NCBI GenBank assembly: GCA_016735415.1
Contig: JAERRP010000449.1
Coordinates: 1 to 14,276 of the forward strand
Reading direction: 5' to 3'
DNA: 14,276 nt
Source of the DNA: Desulfobacterales bacterium
GTDB taxonomy: Bacteria; Desulfobacterota; Desulfobacteria; Desulfobacterales; UBA5852
Position 1 is the stretch's first letter. Each line of letters starts with the position of its first letter. The notes beneath the pieces were generated by a model. It ran no database searches, was not told the DNA's origin, and worked only from the letters and a program-made list of their open reading frames with translations. Made by a program: the position numbers and the translations under genes. Shown piece by piece: positions 1 to 7,259 of the stretch.

Positions 1-113
1 CAATTATAGTTTTTTCATTATATTACACAGATTCTGCAATCGTGACTAATTTGAGAATAGAGGGCGCTGCGGGGTGTTCGGATGACGAATCTTTGACGGC
101 GACGGCCAAATCG
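1..113. other. Gene-free end of window with AT-rich possible promoter
   Basis: No gene is supported here. On the minus strand, TATAAT hexamers occur at 17-22 and 3-8 in an AT-rich stretch, which could be a -10 for a gene beyond the window, but no good -35 is present at 16-18 bases. No clear terminator follows the four-cysteine gene. Confidence 0.3.
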
Positions 114-317
114 TCAAAAATTTCGGTGATGATCATTTCGCTGGGCAAACCACTGGCAGTTCATACCCGGCGTGCTCTGACGGACAATCATGATCGGGGC
201 GGTTCGACTTTTAAACCCCAGGGCACGGCAGCCATAGGGTCTGCGGGGATCGTAGGTGAGATAGTAATGCTGACAGGCGGGGCAGATCGGACGCGATGCT
301 GTCCGGGGCTTTTTCAT
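114..317 (-). CDS. Small four-cysteine (zinc-ribbon-like) protein
   Basis: A 67-aa protein with C12-x2-C15, C30 and C54, and conserved-looking blocks HYYLTYDPRRPYGCRALGFK and VRQSTPGMNCQWF. This looks like a widespread family of very short Cys-rich proteins whose database names are often unreliable; I recognise it only from memory, and metal binding is inferred. I chose the Met at 317; an in-frame ATG at 416 would overlap the upstream gene and add residues that do not look conserved. The ribosome site is weak. It follows the repeat protein after 50 bp on the same strand. Function is unknown. Confidence 0.65.
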   Translation of the reverse strand: MKKPRTASRPICPACQHYYLTYDPRRPYGCRALGFKSRTAPIMIVRQSTPGMNCQWFAQRNDHHRNF

Positions 318-367
318 ATTTATTTGCGACACCGAAGGGTCGCCCGAAAAATGCCGACGGGACGCGC

Positions 368-832
368 TCAGGGGCGAACCCTCAATACCATGCCCATGTT
401 CTCCAGCATGCGCCATGAACGGTCGTAGTCTTCGTCCTTGTTGTCGCCGGCCACTTTAATGACGGCCTGAATGACATCGTCGCTCATTCCGGATTCCTTC
501 AGGGCGATAATGTCATCGACAGAAGATAACTTTAGAGGCCTGAGCTGATTTCCGTAAACAATCTTTTGAGGGCCGCGCATGAAGGATCTTTCTTGAATCA
601 GAACCTGGATGGTGCGCTCTTTGAATCCGGCTTTTTTGAGCTGAATGAGTTCATCGACCGTAAAAGCCACGGTTTCGATTACTTTCTCCCGCGAAGCCAA
701 TTCGATGGTGGCATCGCTCAATCCGGCCTTTTTGAGTTCCACCATGTCCTGAACCGGCATGGCCCCTGACAATGCCGGATATAACAGGCCGAGGGAGAAT
801 GTCAAAAGGACAACACCGCAGAAAATCTTCAT
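368..832 (-). CDS. Exported protein with three internal helical repeats, following flgL
   Basis: A 154-aa protein of a family I cannot name. It has a signal peptide at about 1-24 (FCGVVLLTFSLGLLYPALSGA, cleavage near SGA-M). After it, three copies of a roughly 21-residue unit of the form (D/V)D-(hydrophobic)2-x-L-K-(K/E)-(A/S)-G-x-(S/K)-(D/E)-x-x-I-x-x-(hydrophobic)-(I/A) occur at about 27-46, 58-79 and 104-125. The C-terminal 30 residues are acidic then basic (NKDEDYDRSW). It begins four bases after flgL, with GAGGTAA as ribosome site overlapping the flgL stop, so co-transcription with flgKL is near certain. The location is probably periplasmic or secreted; a role in the envelope or flagellum is only suggested by the operon. 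Confidence 0.78.
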   Translation of the reverse strand: MKIFCGVVLLTFSLGLLYPALSGAMPVQDMVELKKAGLSDATIELASREKVIETVAFTVDELIQLKKAGFKERTIQVLIQERSFMRGPQKIVYGNQLRPLKLSSVDDIIALKESGMSDDVIQAVIKVAGDNKDEDYDRSWRMLENMGMVLRVRP

Positions 833-836
833 TTTA

Positions 837-1706
837 TTACCTCAGGAAGTTCATTAAAGTCGGTTGGATAATCCGGGCCGAAGTGTTCAGCGTGATTTCA
901 TAGGCCAACTCCTGGTTTTTCAGATTGATGATAGCCTCTTCCACGCTGGCTTTCTCGGTGCTGTCCAGAAGTTCTTCGACGGTCATCTTCATTTTGGCCA
1001 TCTGGTTTTCGGAGAGTTCAAGCTGCTGATAGTAGGCGCCGTTTTCGGCCCGCACGCTTTGGACCTTATCCTGGGCGCCCAGAAAGCGGTCAATCTGGGC
1101 ATCAATCAGGACGGTATCATCTGTCTGCAGGCCGGTCAGCAGCTGATCCAAAGCATCGAAGACACCCTCCGTACCCTGAAGCACGCGGCCGCCGTCGGCC
1201 TCGATTTGCATTTCGGCGTTATCACCGGTCAGAACACTGAAATAACCATTATCGCCGTTATAGGTACCGCTGGGATCGAAAGCCGGCGTATTCGTCTGAA
1301 AGCCCGAAAAAATGTAGTTGCCGCCCATTTTGGAGTTGGCCAACTGCAGGATCTGGTCCCGGATGTTCCGGACGCTGCTGATCGCCGCCTCGCGGTCGGC
1401 CGTGGCGGATCCGGCCTGGTTGACGGCCCAGTTCTTGGCATCCACGATCAGTGCTTCGACCCCCTCAAGAGTCATTTCCATGAATTCAATCCGGTTCTTA
1501 GCCTGCTGAATATTGCGGTCGAACTGCTCGAAGGAAGCCAGGGATTTGCGATAATCCAGTACCTTACCGATACCGACGGGGTCGTCGGAAGGACGGTTGA
1601 TGCGTTTCCCCGATGAAAGGATTTCCTGACTGCGCAGCAATTGTTCGGACTGCCTGAATACATTGCGCTTGATGGTGGTGGTCATCATCTTGTTGGTGAT
1701 ACGCAT
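837..1706 (-). CDS. flgL: FlgL, hook-filament junction protein 3 (HAP3)
   Basis: A 289-aa flagellin-like axial protein forming the ring between FlgK and the filament. The N-terminus MRITNKMMTT and the LSSGKRINRPSDDP box (30-43) mark the family, as does the C-terminal helix with SVEEAIINLKNQELAYEITL and a final LMNFLR. The central domain is short. Length is near typical (about 290-320 aa). AAGGAGA lies seven bases before the ATG. It follows flgK, and its stop codon overlaps the ribosome site of the next gene, four bases apart. Confidence 0.95.
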   Translation of the reverse strand: MRITNKMMTTTIKRNVFRQSEQLLRSQEILSSGKRINRPSDDPVGIGKVLDYRKSLASFEQFDRNIQQAKNRIEFMEMTLEGVEALIVDAKNWAVNQAGSATADREAAISSVRNIRDQILQLANSKMGGNYIFSGFQTNTPAFDPSGTYNGDNGYFSVLTGDNAEMQIEADGGRVLQGTEGVFDALDQLLTGLQTDDTVLIDAQIDRFLGAQDKVQSVRAENGAYYQQLELSENQMAKMKMTVEELLDSTEKASVEEAIINLKNQELAYEITLNTSARIIQPTLMNFLR

Positions 1707-1787
1707 TTTGGTCTCCTTCGGCCTCTCTCAACGGCTGATATGACGATCGATCGGACGAAACTTCTGTGTCTGGCCGGGTCCTTGCTA

Positions 1788-3203
1788 TTATGCCATATTC
1801 AGAAGGGTATTCAGCATTTCGTCCACCGTGGTAATCACCCGCGCCGCCGCCTCATAAGCATGCTGGTATTTGACCAGATTGATCATTTCTTCATCGAGCG
1901 ACACACCGGCGACGGATTCCCGGTAGTTTTCAAGCTGGGTAACCATGGCGTCTTCATAGTCGTGGTTGGCGGAAGCGTTGCGGACATCGTTGCCCACGCT
2001 GCTGACCAGTGTGCTGTAAAAATCGTTGAAAGTTGCCTGCCCGCCGCTCATGGTGGCCTGCTCCTGTAACGATGCAAGGGCCACGGCATTGCGGTTGTCA
2101 CCCGGGACGGTGGCCGCCGTGGTCGCCGCGGCAATCCGGTTGACATCGTTAAGAATACCCGGATCCAGGGCCATGGTCGCGGCGGTGGTACCGGTGGCAA
2201 CAAAGAAATTCTGACCGGTAATGGGCGCCCCGGAAACCGGATCGATGGTCAAACCGTAACCGTTCTGGTGCAGGGCGTTGACCTCGGTGACGATGGTCTG
2301 GGCCAGCGTATCCAGCCGGTTGATGTAATCCTGCGCATAACCATCGCGCACATCCAGCCAGCCTTTGAGTTTACCGCCGTCGATGGCCGCGGTAATATCG
2401 GTCGGCGTCCCGTCCCGTTCCAGCCAGACCACGTCCTGAAGTCCGGTGGCATTGGTCCTGGTGCCCAGTTGCCAGGCATAGGGGCTTTGCACCAGCGGTT
2501 TGCCATCACCCACCAGCACGGTCACCTGCCCGGCGTCGTTTTCAAAAGTGGTCAGGTCGACCCGTTCGGATAAATTCTTGAGCAGCAAATCCCGTTGGTC
2601 CCGATAGTCGTTCGAGTTCTGACCGGCAACCGCCACCTGGCTGATCTTATGATTCAAATCAGCGATCTGGGCAGCGATGCCGTTGATTTCATCGATCGTT
2701 CCGCTGATGTTCTTATCGTAATCTTCCTGAATCTGTCGCAGGTTGGTGGCCATGTTGTTGAAGGTGCGGGCCAACGTCTGGCTTCTGGAGGCCAGGGAGG
2801 TTCGCTCCGGATATCCGCTCGGATTATTGACCAGATCCTGCCAGGCCGACCAGAATTCGTTCAGGGTCCGCTCCAGTCCGACCCCGCTGGATTCGTCAAA
2901 CACAAACTCGATGCGTTTGAGCGCGCCCTCAGCCGCCTCCCACTGGCCAAGATTCATGGATTCACGATTGATCTGTCCGCCGATGTAACGGTCGTAAATC
3001 CGCTCGATTTCAGCTGCTTTGACGCCGGTGCCCATTTGCCCGGGTTCAAACGCGATCGGCGTATTCGACTGCATGACCACCCGTTGCCGGGAGTATCCCG
3101 GTGTATTGACGTTGGCGATATTCTGGCCGGTGACGTCAATGGCCTTCTGCTGGGTCAGCAGGGAACGTGAAGCCGTACTTAATATTCCATAGATGTCAGG
3201 CAT
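1788..3203 (-). CDS. flgK: FlgK, hook-filament junction protein 1 (HAP1)
   Basis: A 471-aa exported axial protein linking hook to filament. The N-terminal MPDIYGILSTASRSLLTQQK and the GQNIANVNTPGYSRQ signature (26-40) are diagnostic. The flagellin-like helical core includes residues 80-210. The C-terminus (SLDEEMINLVKYQHAYEAAA then RVITTVDEMLNTLL) is the classic D0 helix. Length is shorter than the enterobacterial protein (about 547 aa), reflecting a reduced outer domain. AGAGGTAA lies about nine bases before the ATG, directly after a hairpin. flgL follows after 81 bp. FlgN, its chaperone, is encoded upstream in the same operon. Confidence 0.96.
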   Translation of the reverse strand: MPDIYGILSTASRSLLTQQKAIDVTGQNIANVNTPGYSRQRVVMQSNTPIAFEPGQMGTGVKAAEIERIYDRYIGGQINRESMNLGQWEAAEGALKRIEFVFDESSGVGLERTLNEFWSAWQDLVNNPSGYPERTSLASRSQTLARTFNNMATNLRQIQEDYDKNISGTIDEINGIAAQIADLNHKISQVAVAGQNSNDYRDQRDLLLKNLSERVDLTTFENDAGQVTVLVGDGKPLVQSPYAWQLGTRTNATGLQDVVWLERDGTPTDITAAIDGGKLKGWLDVRDGYAQDYINRLDTLAQTIVTEVNALHQNGYGLTIDPVSGAPITGQNFFVATGTTAATMALDPGILNDVNRIAAATTAATVPGDNRNAVALASLQEQATMSGGQATFNDFYSTLVSSVGNDVRNASANHDYEDAMVTQLENYRESVAGVSLDEEMINLVKYQHAYEAAARVITTVDEMLNTLLNMA

Positions 3204-3217
3204 TTCAGATTACCTCT

Positions 3218-3241
3218 GCGCATCAGTCCTTGCCGATGCGC
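3218..3241. repeat. Hairpin immediately upstream of the flgK ribosome site
   Basis: GCGCATC (3218-3224) and GATGCGC (3235-3241) form a perfect 7-bp stem with a ten-base loop, extendable by one G-T pair. In the minus-strand RNA it lies between the HDOD gene stop and the flgK AGAGGTAA ribosome site, with only one or two bases between stem and site. No U-run follows, so it is unlikely to be a terminator. Confidence 0.6.
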
Positions 3242-3262
3242 CCCCGGGCATTGACAAATGAA

Positions 3263-4123
3263 TTAAGCGATTTCCGTATTTACAAAAACCCCCGCCAGGT
3301 CATTCATGGACTGGATGGTCTGACTGGCCAGTTTTTCCAGATGAAAAGGCTTGATCCCCAGCCGGCGCGTAACCACCGGTGACGGTTGATATTGAAGCCC
3401 TTCCCGGCCCACCCCGATACCCATCATCAGACAAAGCATATTGGCGACATGAACGATGTCGGTGGTTTGATGAATTGCTTCTGCCATTTCGGGGTTATGG
3501 TGCCACCGCACTACGTGAACCAACGCTTCCGGGAACGACCACTGTTTGAGAATGCGCGCGCCCACTTCCGCATGATCGGTTCCCAGCACTTCTTTTTCGG
3601 CTAATTCAAAGGAAACCGTGTTACCGGCCGCCGCTTCCAGGGCGGCATAGTCGTCATCGATGAATTGGCCCAGAACCAGCTTACCCACGTCGTGCAGCAG
3701 CGCCGCCGTGAAGATGTCATCATCGCTTTTAAGACCCAGTTCACAAACCAGCCCTTCCGCCGCCACCGACACCGCGATGGAGTGTCGCCACAACTCGCCG
3801 GCGGACAAGTTGTAGCCCGGGATATCCCTGTCCATTACGGCACCTACACACGAAGCCATAATAAGCTGCTTTACTTTCTTTAGGCCCAGCAGCATAAGGG
3901 CCCTCTTTACGGATCCGATCTTGGTGGGAAGTCCGAAATAGGACGAATTGGTAAGCTTCAGAACATTGGCGGTCAAACCCGGATCCATACGCAGAACTTC
4001 CTCGATTTCCTGAATAGGTGCATCGACCTGATCCACCAGCTCAAGCAGCCGAATGGCCGAACCGGGAATGCTCGGAAACACATCGACCTTTTCCATTATT
4101 TTGGTAAGATTGTCCGCAGTCAT
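3263..4123 (-). CDS. HDOD-domain signalling protein
   Basis: A 286-aa cytoplasmic protein with an HDOD domain over about residues 15-225, starting with the typical FPSIPGSAIRLLELV and the VLRMDPGLTANVLKLTNSSY block. Many HDOD proteins have lost the metal ligands, but this one keeps H114, H144-D145 (ALLHDVGKLVLG), H184 (DHAEVGARIL) and H208/H209 (RWHHNPE), so metal binding or hydrolase activity is possible. It is not an HD-GYP protein: the GYP motif is absent. The start codon overlaps the cheD stop (ATGA), indicating coupled translation. Related HDOD proteins affect motility and signalling in proteobacteria; substrate and partner are unknown. Function here is inferred from the operon. Confidence 0.88.
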   Translation of the reverse strand: MTADNLTKIMEKVDVFPSIPGSAIRLLELVDQVDAPIQEIEEVLRMDPGLTANVLKLTNSSYFGLPTKIGSVKRALMLLGLKKVKQLIMASCVGAVMDRDIPGYNLSAGELWRHSIAVSVAAEGLVCELGLKSDDDIFTAALLHDVGKLVLGQFIDDDYAALEAAAGNTVSFELAEKEVLGTDHAEVGARILKQWSFPEALVHVVRWHHNPEMAEAIHQTTDIVHVANMLCLMMGIGVGREGLQYQPSPVVTRRLGIKPFHLEKLASQTIQSMNDLAGVFVNTEIA

Positions 4124-4596
4124 AAGGGTTTCACCGCTCCATTACTGGATATTTGCACTTCCCCGGTGGCAATGTCGAAATGTACCGTCCGGCCGTAGTG
4201 CCCGCCGACGTCCGAAGCCCCCAGCAGTATATTGTCTTTCAACAAAAGCTTTTCAAGAACGGTGAAATTGCGTTCACCGATTTTAAATATTTCAGCTCCC
4301 CCCAGAGGCTGGCCACACCCGGCCGCTTTTACGACCAGACGTTTTTTATCGCCCCCCAGGCGATAGATTTCCTTGAAAAGCATCGCGACCCCCGCATCGA
4401 CAAACATATACGGATTGGCGGCTGCTTTTTCGGGATTGATCTTGGACAGCGGAAGCATGGCATGAAGTAGTCCGCCCACTTGCTGGCTGGGATCATAGAC
4501 CATTAATCCCAGGCAACTGCCAAGCGCATGGGTGACGAGTACATCCCTTTTCTGACCCAGTTTCATATCCGCTACAACAGCAACGTGTCGCATCAT
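4120..4596 (-). CDS. cheD: CheD, chemoreceptor glutamine deamidase
   Basis: A 158-aa cytoplasmic enzyme that deamidates glutamines on methyl-accepting chemoreceptors and, in some bacteria, partners CheC. The catalytic pattern is intact: T22, Cys28 in THALGSCLG and His45 in GGLLHAMLP, followed by GGAEIFKIGERN and GGHYGRTVHFD. The length is normal. It starts at the first of two adjacent ATGs after a GGGG-type ribosome site. Its last codon and stop overlap the HDOD gene by ATGA, so the two are probably translationally coupled. No CheC is visible in the window. The location between flgN and flgK is unusual; cheD more often sits with chemotaxis genes. Confidence 0.93.
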   Translation of the reverse strand: MMRHVAVVADMKLGQKRDVLVTHALGSCLGLMVYDPSQQVGGLLHAMLPLSKINPEKAAANPYMFVDAGVAMLFKEIYRLGGDKKRLVVKAAGCGQPLGGAEIFKIGERNFTVLEKLLLKDNILLGASDVGGHYGRTVHFDIATGEVQISSNGAVKPL

Positions 4597-4667
4597 TATC
4601 GCCCCGAATGGATCGGATTACTTTTTTTGTATACCGCCGGTTTTGTGTATGGGTTTGGTCTTCTCCA

Positions 4668-5168
4668 TCATACCGCCCCTGAGAGCATGCGACCAACCGG
4701 TCGATCGTTCCCCATTTTACCGGTCTGATGGTAAACGAGTTCGGGGTTGATGAGGTTCGATATCATCCGGATCGATCCGTTGACGAACTGGAGGGCATGC
4801 AGACAAAGGGAGCGGTTGCGTTCAGAGGCCATCTGGATGGCCTCAACCAGGGCTTGCAGGTGGCGAGCAGCGCGTTTCAGGGTCGTAGCGCCGGGCTCCT
4901 CGATCAAGGCACACAGGTGTGATATGGTCATCGTATCGGGGTCCTGGTTGAAACCGGCGGCCAGTTGTTCCGTCGCTTTCCGCCGCTGTACTTCCGCGGA
5001 ACGGATGTCCTGTAGAACGCGCTCTTTGTCGGCAACAATCCGGTTCAAGCGCTCCACATCCGAAACCAGAATGGCCGAACGTTCGGCCGAAAAAAGGTCC
5101 AGAAGGATCTGGTACAAATGCTGTTGTCGCTGGATGCACTGATCGAGTTGTTTCAGCAATAATTCCAT
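4668..5168 (-). CDS. flgN: FlgN, export chaperone for FlgK/FlgL
   Basis: A 166-aa, almost wholly helical cytoplasmic protein of the FlgN family, which binds the hook-filament junction proteins FlgK and FlgL and brings them to the export gate. Evidence is the long amphipathic heptad-rich helices (about 1-65 and 90-140), the characteristic early segment ILVSDVERLNRIVADKERVL, and its position directly after flgM and upstream of flgK/flgL. There is no signal peptide or membrane helix. GGAGAAT precedes the ATG. Sequence conservation in this family is weak, so context carries much of the call. Confidence 0.85.
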   Translation of the reverse strand: MELLLKQLDQCIQRQQHLYQILLDLFSAERSAILVSDVERLNRIVADKERVLQDIRSAEVQRRKATEQLAAGFNQDPDTMTISHLCALIEEPGATTLKRAARHLQALVEAIQMASERNRSLCLHALQFVNGSIRMISNLINPELVYHQTGKMGNDRPVGRMLSGAV

Positions 5169-5222
5169 TGAATTCTCCGCTCAAACCAGATCGTTTTTAT
5201 TATTTCTGAGACTTATTGGTTT

Positions 5223-5534
5223 TTATAGCCGTCCTGAATTAAGCTGCATTTCACCGAGCATACGTTCTGCAATCTTGCCACCGTCGATTATATAAGTGCC
5301 TTTTTCAATTTGCAGCTGAATCTGCGCCACCCGCCGAACGTTTACATCGGGCAAATTGTCCAGTTGTGTTTTGGCTTCCTGCAGTTCCCGGGCCCTGGGC
5401 GAAAGCACCACCTTGTCAACAGACGGCCTTCCTCTTTCCGTTTTCGCCGCATCCGTTGAAAGGTTGGGCGGTTCCTGCGGTCCCTTGGTGTGCGCTTCGA
5501 AATTGATGTATGCGCTTTGATCATTGATTTTCAT
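5223..5534 (-). CDS. flgM: FlgM, anti-sigma-28 factor
   Basis: A 103-aa cytoplasmic inhibitor that holds FliA inactive until the hook is complete and FlgM is exported. The N-terminal 35 residues are polar and disordered, as required for export. The conserved DKVVLSPRA is at 40-48, and the FliA-binding helices run from about 50 to 93 (LPDVNVRRVAQIQLQIEKGTY and KIAERML). Length is typical (about 90-105 aa). GGAGG lies seven bases before the ATG. It is the first gene after a sigma-28-type promoter, so FlgM would be made under the control of the factor it inhibits. flgN follows after 54 bp. Confidence 0.92.
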   Translation of the reverse strand: MKINDQSAYINFEAHTKGPQEPPNLSTDAAKTERGRPSVDKVVLSPRARELQEAKTQLDNLPDVNVRRVAQIQLQIEKGTYIIDGGKIAERMLGEMQLNSGRL

Positions 5535-5570
5535 TTTAAACCTCCAAACTGGCCGACACCCCTTCGTTTA

Positions 5571-5600
5571 GCATTCCGCAACGAACGCTTTCGGGAATGC
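5571..5600. repeat. Inverted repeat in the flgM leader
   Basis: GCATTCC (5571-5577) and GGAATGC (5594-5600) form a perfect 7-bp stem with a 16-base loop that can itself pair CGAA with TTCG. It lies between the sigma-28 promoter and the flgM ribosome site, so it would be in the leader RNA. There is no following T-run, hence not a terminator. Confidence 0.5.
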
Positions 5601-5655
5601 ATCCTCTGTTATACGGCGAGCGCGTCCTGCCTAACACCGGTCCACCGCAAGATAA

Positions 5656-5683
5656 TTATCGGCCGGGCCAACTTGGAGCTTTA
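5656..5683 (-). promoter_or_regulatory. Sigma-28 (FliA) promoter for flgM and the late operon
   Basis: On the minus strand TAAA (5680-5683) is followed after 16 bases by GCCGATAA (5656-5663). The -10 part is identical to the FliA consensus GCCGATAA and the -35 has the TAAA core; the spacing is one base longer than the classic TAAA-N15. It lies 121 bp upstream of the flgM ATG, just after the flgJ stop. FliA is encoded about 6 kb upstream in this window. Motif is seen; activity is inferred. Confidence 0.75.
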
Positions 5684-5700
5684 GGGTTTTGTGTCAATCC

Positions 5701-6066
5701 TCAATCATCTTCGACTTTTAGCTTATCCATATATCTTACGATCTGTTCCTTGATCTGTGCGGACAATCCCAAACCGCCCTGCAGGGCCAGATCCTGCGCA
5801 ACCTGCTGATCCAACATGCCGGTATAAATCTCTTCGGCCGGTCCGCTGTCGATCAAACCGGATTTGGGTATAGACGCCCGCATGGTTTGAAACAGCTTCT
5901 GAATCAGCAGGGCTTCGAAATCAGCGCAGGCTTGTTTGAGGCGCATCTGTTCCCGATCGGGGTCGTTCTTGCGACCGTTGACAGCAAGGCCCCGCTCCGG
6001 TCGCAGGCCCGAAGACGGTTGGTGTCCTTTATCCGGCAGCGGGTCTGATGTCACTATCAATGGCAT
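5701..6066 (-). CDS. flgJ: FlgJ-type rod-binding protein without muramidase domain
   Basis: A 121-aa protein matching only the N-terminal rod-binding half of FlgJ (about 44-112: KQACADFEALLIQKLFQTMR, then EEIYTGMLDQQVAQDLA and GLGLSAQI). This half caps and nucleates rod assembly in the periplasm. The C-terminal peptidoglycan hydrolase found in enterobacterial FlgJ (about 313 aa) is absent, as in many deltaproteobacteria, so a separate muramidase is presumably used. Residues 1-42 are polar and unstructured. GGAAGGAT precedes the ATG. It is the last gene of the rod/ring operon; 166 bp with a sigma-28-type promoter separate it from flgM. Confidence 0.9.
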   Translation of the reverse strand: MPLIVTSDPLPDKGHQPSSGLRPERGLAVNGRKNDPDREQMRLKQACADFEALLIQKLFQTMRASIPKSGLIDSGPAEEIYTGMLDQQVAQDLALQGGLGLSAQIKEQIVRYMDKLKVEDD

Positions 6067-6079
6067 GGCAATCCTTCCG

Positions 6080-6094
6080 GCGCCAGCAGGGCGC
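6080..6094. repeat. Short inverted repeat between flgI and flgJ
   Basis: GCGCC (6080-6084), a five-base loop and GGCGC (6090-6094) form a small stem between the flgI stop and the flgJ ribosome site. No T-run follows, so it is not an intrinsic terminator; it may be chance or a minor mRNA processing/stability stem. Confidence 0.35.
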
Positions 6095-7225
6095 TTAGAT
6101 AATTTTTAATTCGGCTTGAAGCGCCCCCGCCGCTTTCAGCGCCTGGAAAATGGCGATCAGATCGCGCGGCGAGACCCCCAAGGCATTGAGGGCTCGCACG
6201 ACTTCTCCGATACTGACACCGGATTCCACCAGGAAGATCGGATTTTTCCCCTCTTCCACAATCACATCCCGGTCGCTGGTCACGACGGTTCTCCCTCTGC
6301 GGGCAAAAGGCATCGGCTGGGAGACGTTATCGGTTTTTTTGACCTGAATACTCAGATTGCCGTGGGCAATGGCAATGGTTGCAATGCGGACGTTCTCGCC
6401 CATGATGACCGTACCGGTCCGCTCGTTGATGATGACGTTGGAAATGTTGTCGGGGGTAACCCCGATGCCTTCGATCAACGCCACCAGTTCGACCGTGCGC
6501 CCTTTGTAGATATCCGGCACCTTCACTTCCACCGTACCGGCATCCGAGGCCTGGGCCAGACTGTCAGCGAAGGCACTGTTAATGGCCAGCGCCATGCGGG
6601 TAACCGTGGTGAAATCCGGCTTGTGGAGTGTCAGGGTCAGGGTTTCCCGGGTGTTGAAGCTCGTGCGGATTTCCCTCTCGATGGTGGCGCCGCCCACAAT
6701 CCGTCCCGCCGTCGGGAAATTCTTCTGAACACCGGTTCCCGTCCCCTTTCCATAGGAGAAACCCCCGGTGCTCACCGGCCCCTGGGCCATGGCATAAACT
6801 TTACCGTCCAACCCCTTCAGGGGTGTCAGTAGAAGTGTTCCGCCCTGCAGGTTCGTGGCATCCCCGATCGAACTGACCAGCGCATCAATGCGGCTGCCGC
6901 TGCGCGCAAAAGGCGGCAGATCGGCGGTTATCATCACCCCGGCCACGTTTTTGACTTTCAAATCCTCCGGATCGACTGTGACCCCCATGCGCTCGAGCAT
7001 GCTGGAGAGCGACTGCAGGGTAAATTCCGATTTACTGCTGTCCCCCGATCCGTCCAGACCGACAACCAGGCCGTAACCCACCAGCTGATTCTGGCGCACG
7101 CCGCGGACATTGGCGATGTCTTTGATACGGGCGGCTTCCACCGGGGTTCCCGGGATAAGCGGCCAAATCAGCAAGACCAGCAGAGTGAAGATCTGGGGCG
7201 ATCGGATTCGGATATGTGCGGCCAT
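6095..7225 (-). CDS. flgI: FlgI, P-ring protein
   Basis: A 376-aa periplasmic subunit of the P-ring, the bushing around the rod in the peptidoglycan layer. There is a signal peptide (MAAHIRIRSPQIFTLLVLLI, cleavage near VEA-ARI). Diagnostic motifs are RIKDIANVRGVRQNQLVGYG, GLVVGLDGSGD, the VKNVAGVMITADLPPFARSG segment, and the C-terminal VRALNALGVSPRDLIAIFQA. Length is close to the usual 345-380 aa. An in-frame TTG at 7240 would add five residues, but the GAGG ribosome site (7235-7238) sits exactly there, nine bases before the ATG at 7225, so ATG is the start. It follows flgH and precedes flgJ. Confidence 0.96.
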   Translation of the reverse strand: MAAHIRIRSPQIFTLLVLLIWPLIPGTPVEAARIKDIANVRGVRQNQLVGYGLVVGLDGSGDSSKSEFTLQSLSSMLERMGVTVDPEDLKVKNVAGVMITADLPPFARSGSRIDALVSSIGDATNLQGGTLLLTPLKGLDGKVYAMAQGPVSTGGFSYGKGTGTGVQKNFPTAGRIVGGATIEREIRTSFNTRETLTLTLHKPDFTTVTRMALAINSAFADSLAQASDAGTVEVKVPDIYKGRTVELVALIEGIGVTPDNISNVIINERTGTVIMGENVRIATIAIAHGNLSIQVKKTDNVSQPMPFARRGRTVVTSDRDVIVEEGKNPIFLVESGVSIGEVVRALNALGVSPRDLIAIFQALKAAGALQAELKII

Positions 7226-7259
7226 CGTTCGTTTCCTCAAATAAATCGAAAGGGGTGAA

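Noticed and set aside
41..116. Possible terminator after the four-cysteine gene
   Set aside because: Only weak, short pairings (TTTGG with TCAAA) and no T-run follow; not a convincing intrinsic terminator.
864..1616. Long open frame (250 codons) on the plus strand opposite flgL
   Set aside because: It is fully antisense to a certain gene, has no ribosome site or recognisable motif, and reflects codon bias of the minus-strand gene.
1707..1787. Promoter between flgK and flgL
   Set aside because: I found no sigma-28, sigma-54 or sigma-70-like match with proper spacing; only a CGATCGATCG palindrome of no clear meaning.
4590..4625. GGCGATAA-like sequence at the cheD start as another sigma-28 -10
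   Set aside because: It overlaps the cheD start codon and has no TAAA at the proper spacing.
6116..6832. 238-codon plus-strand frame opposite flgI
   Set aside because: Antisense shadow of flgI with no family features.
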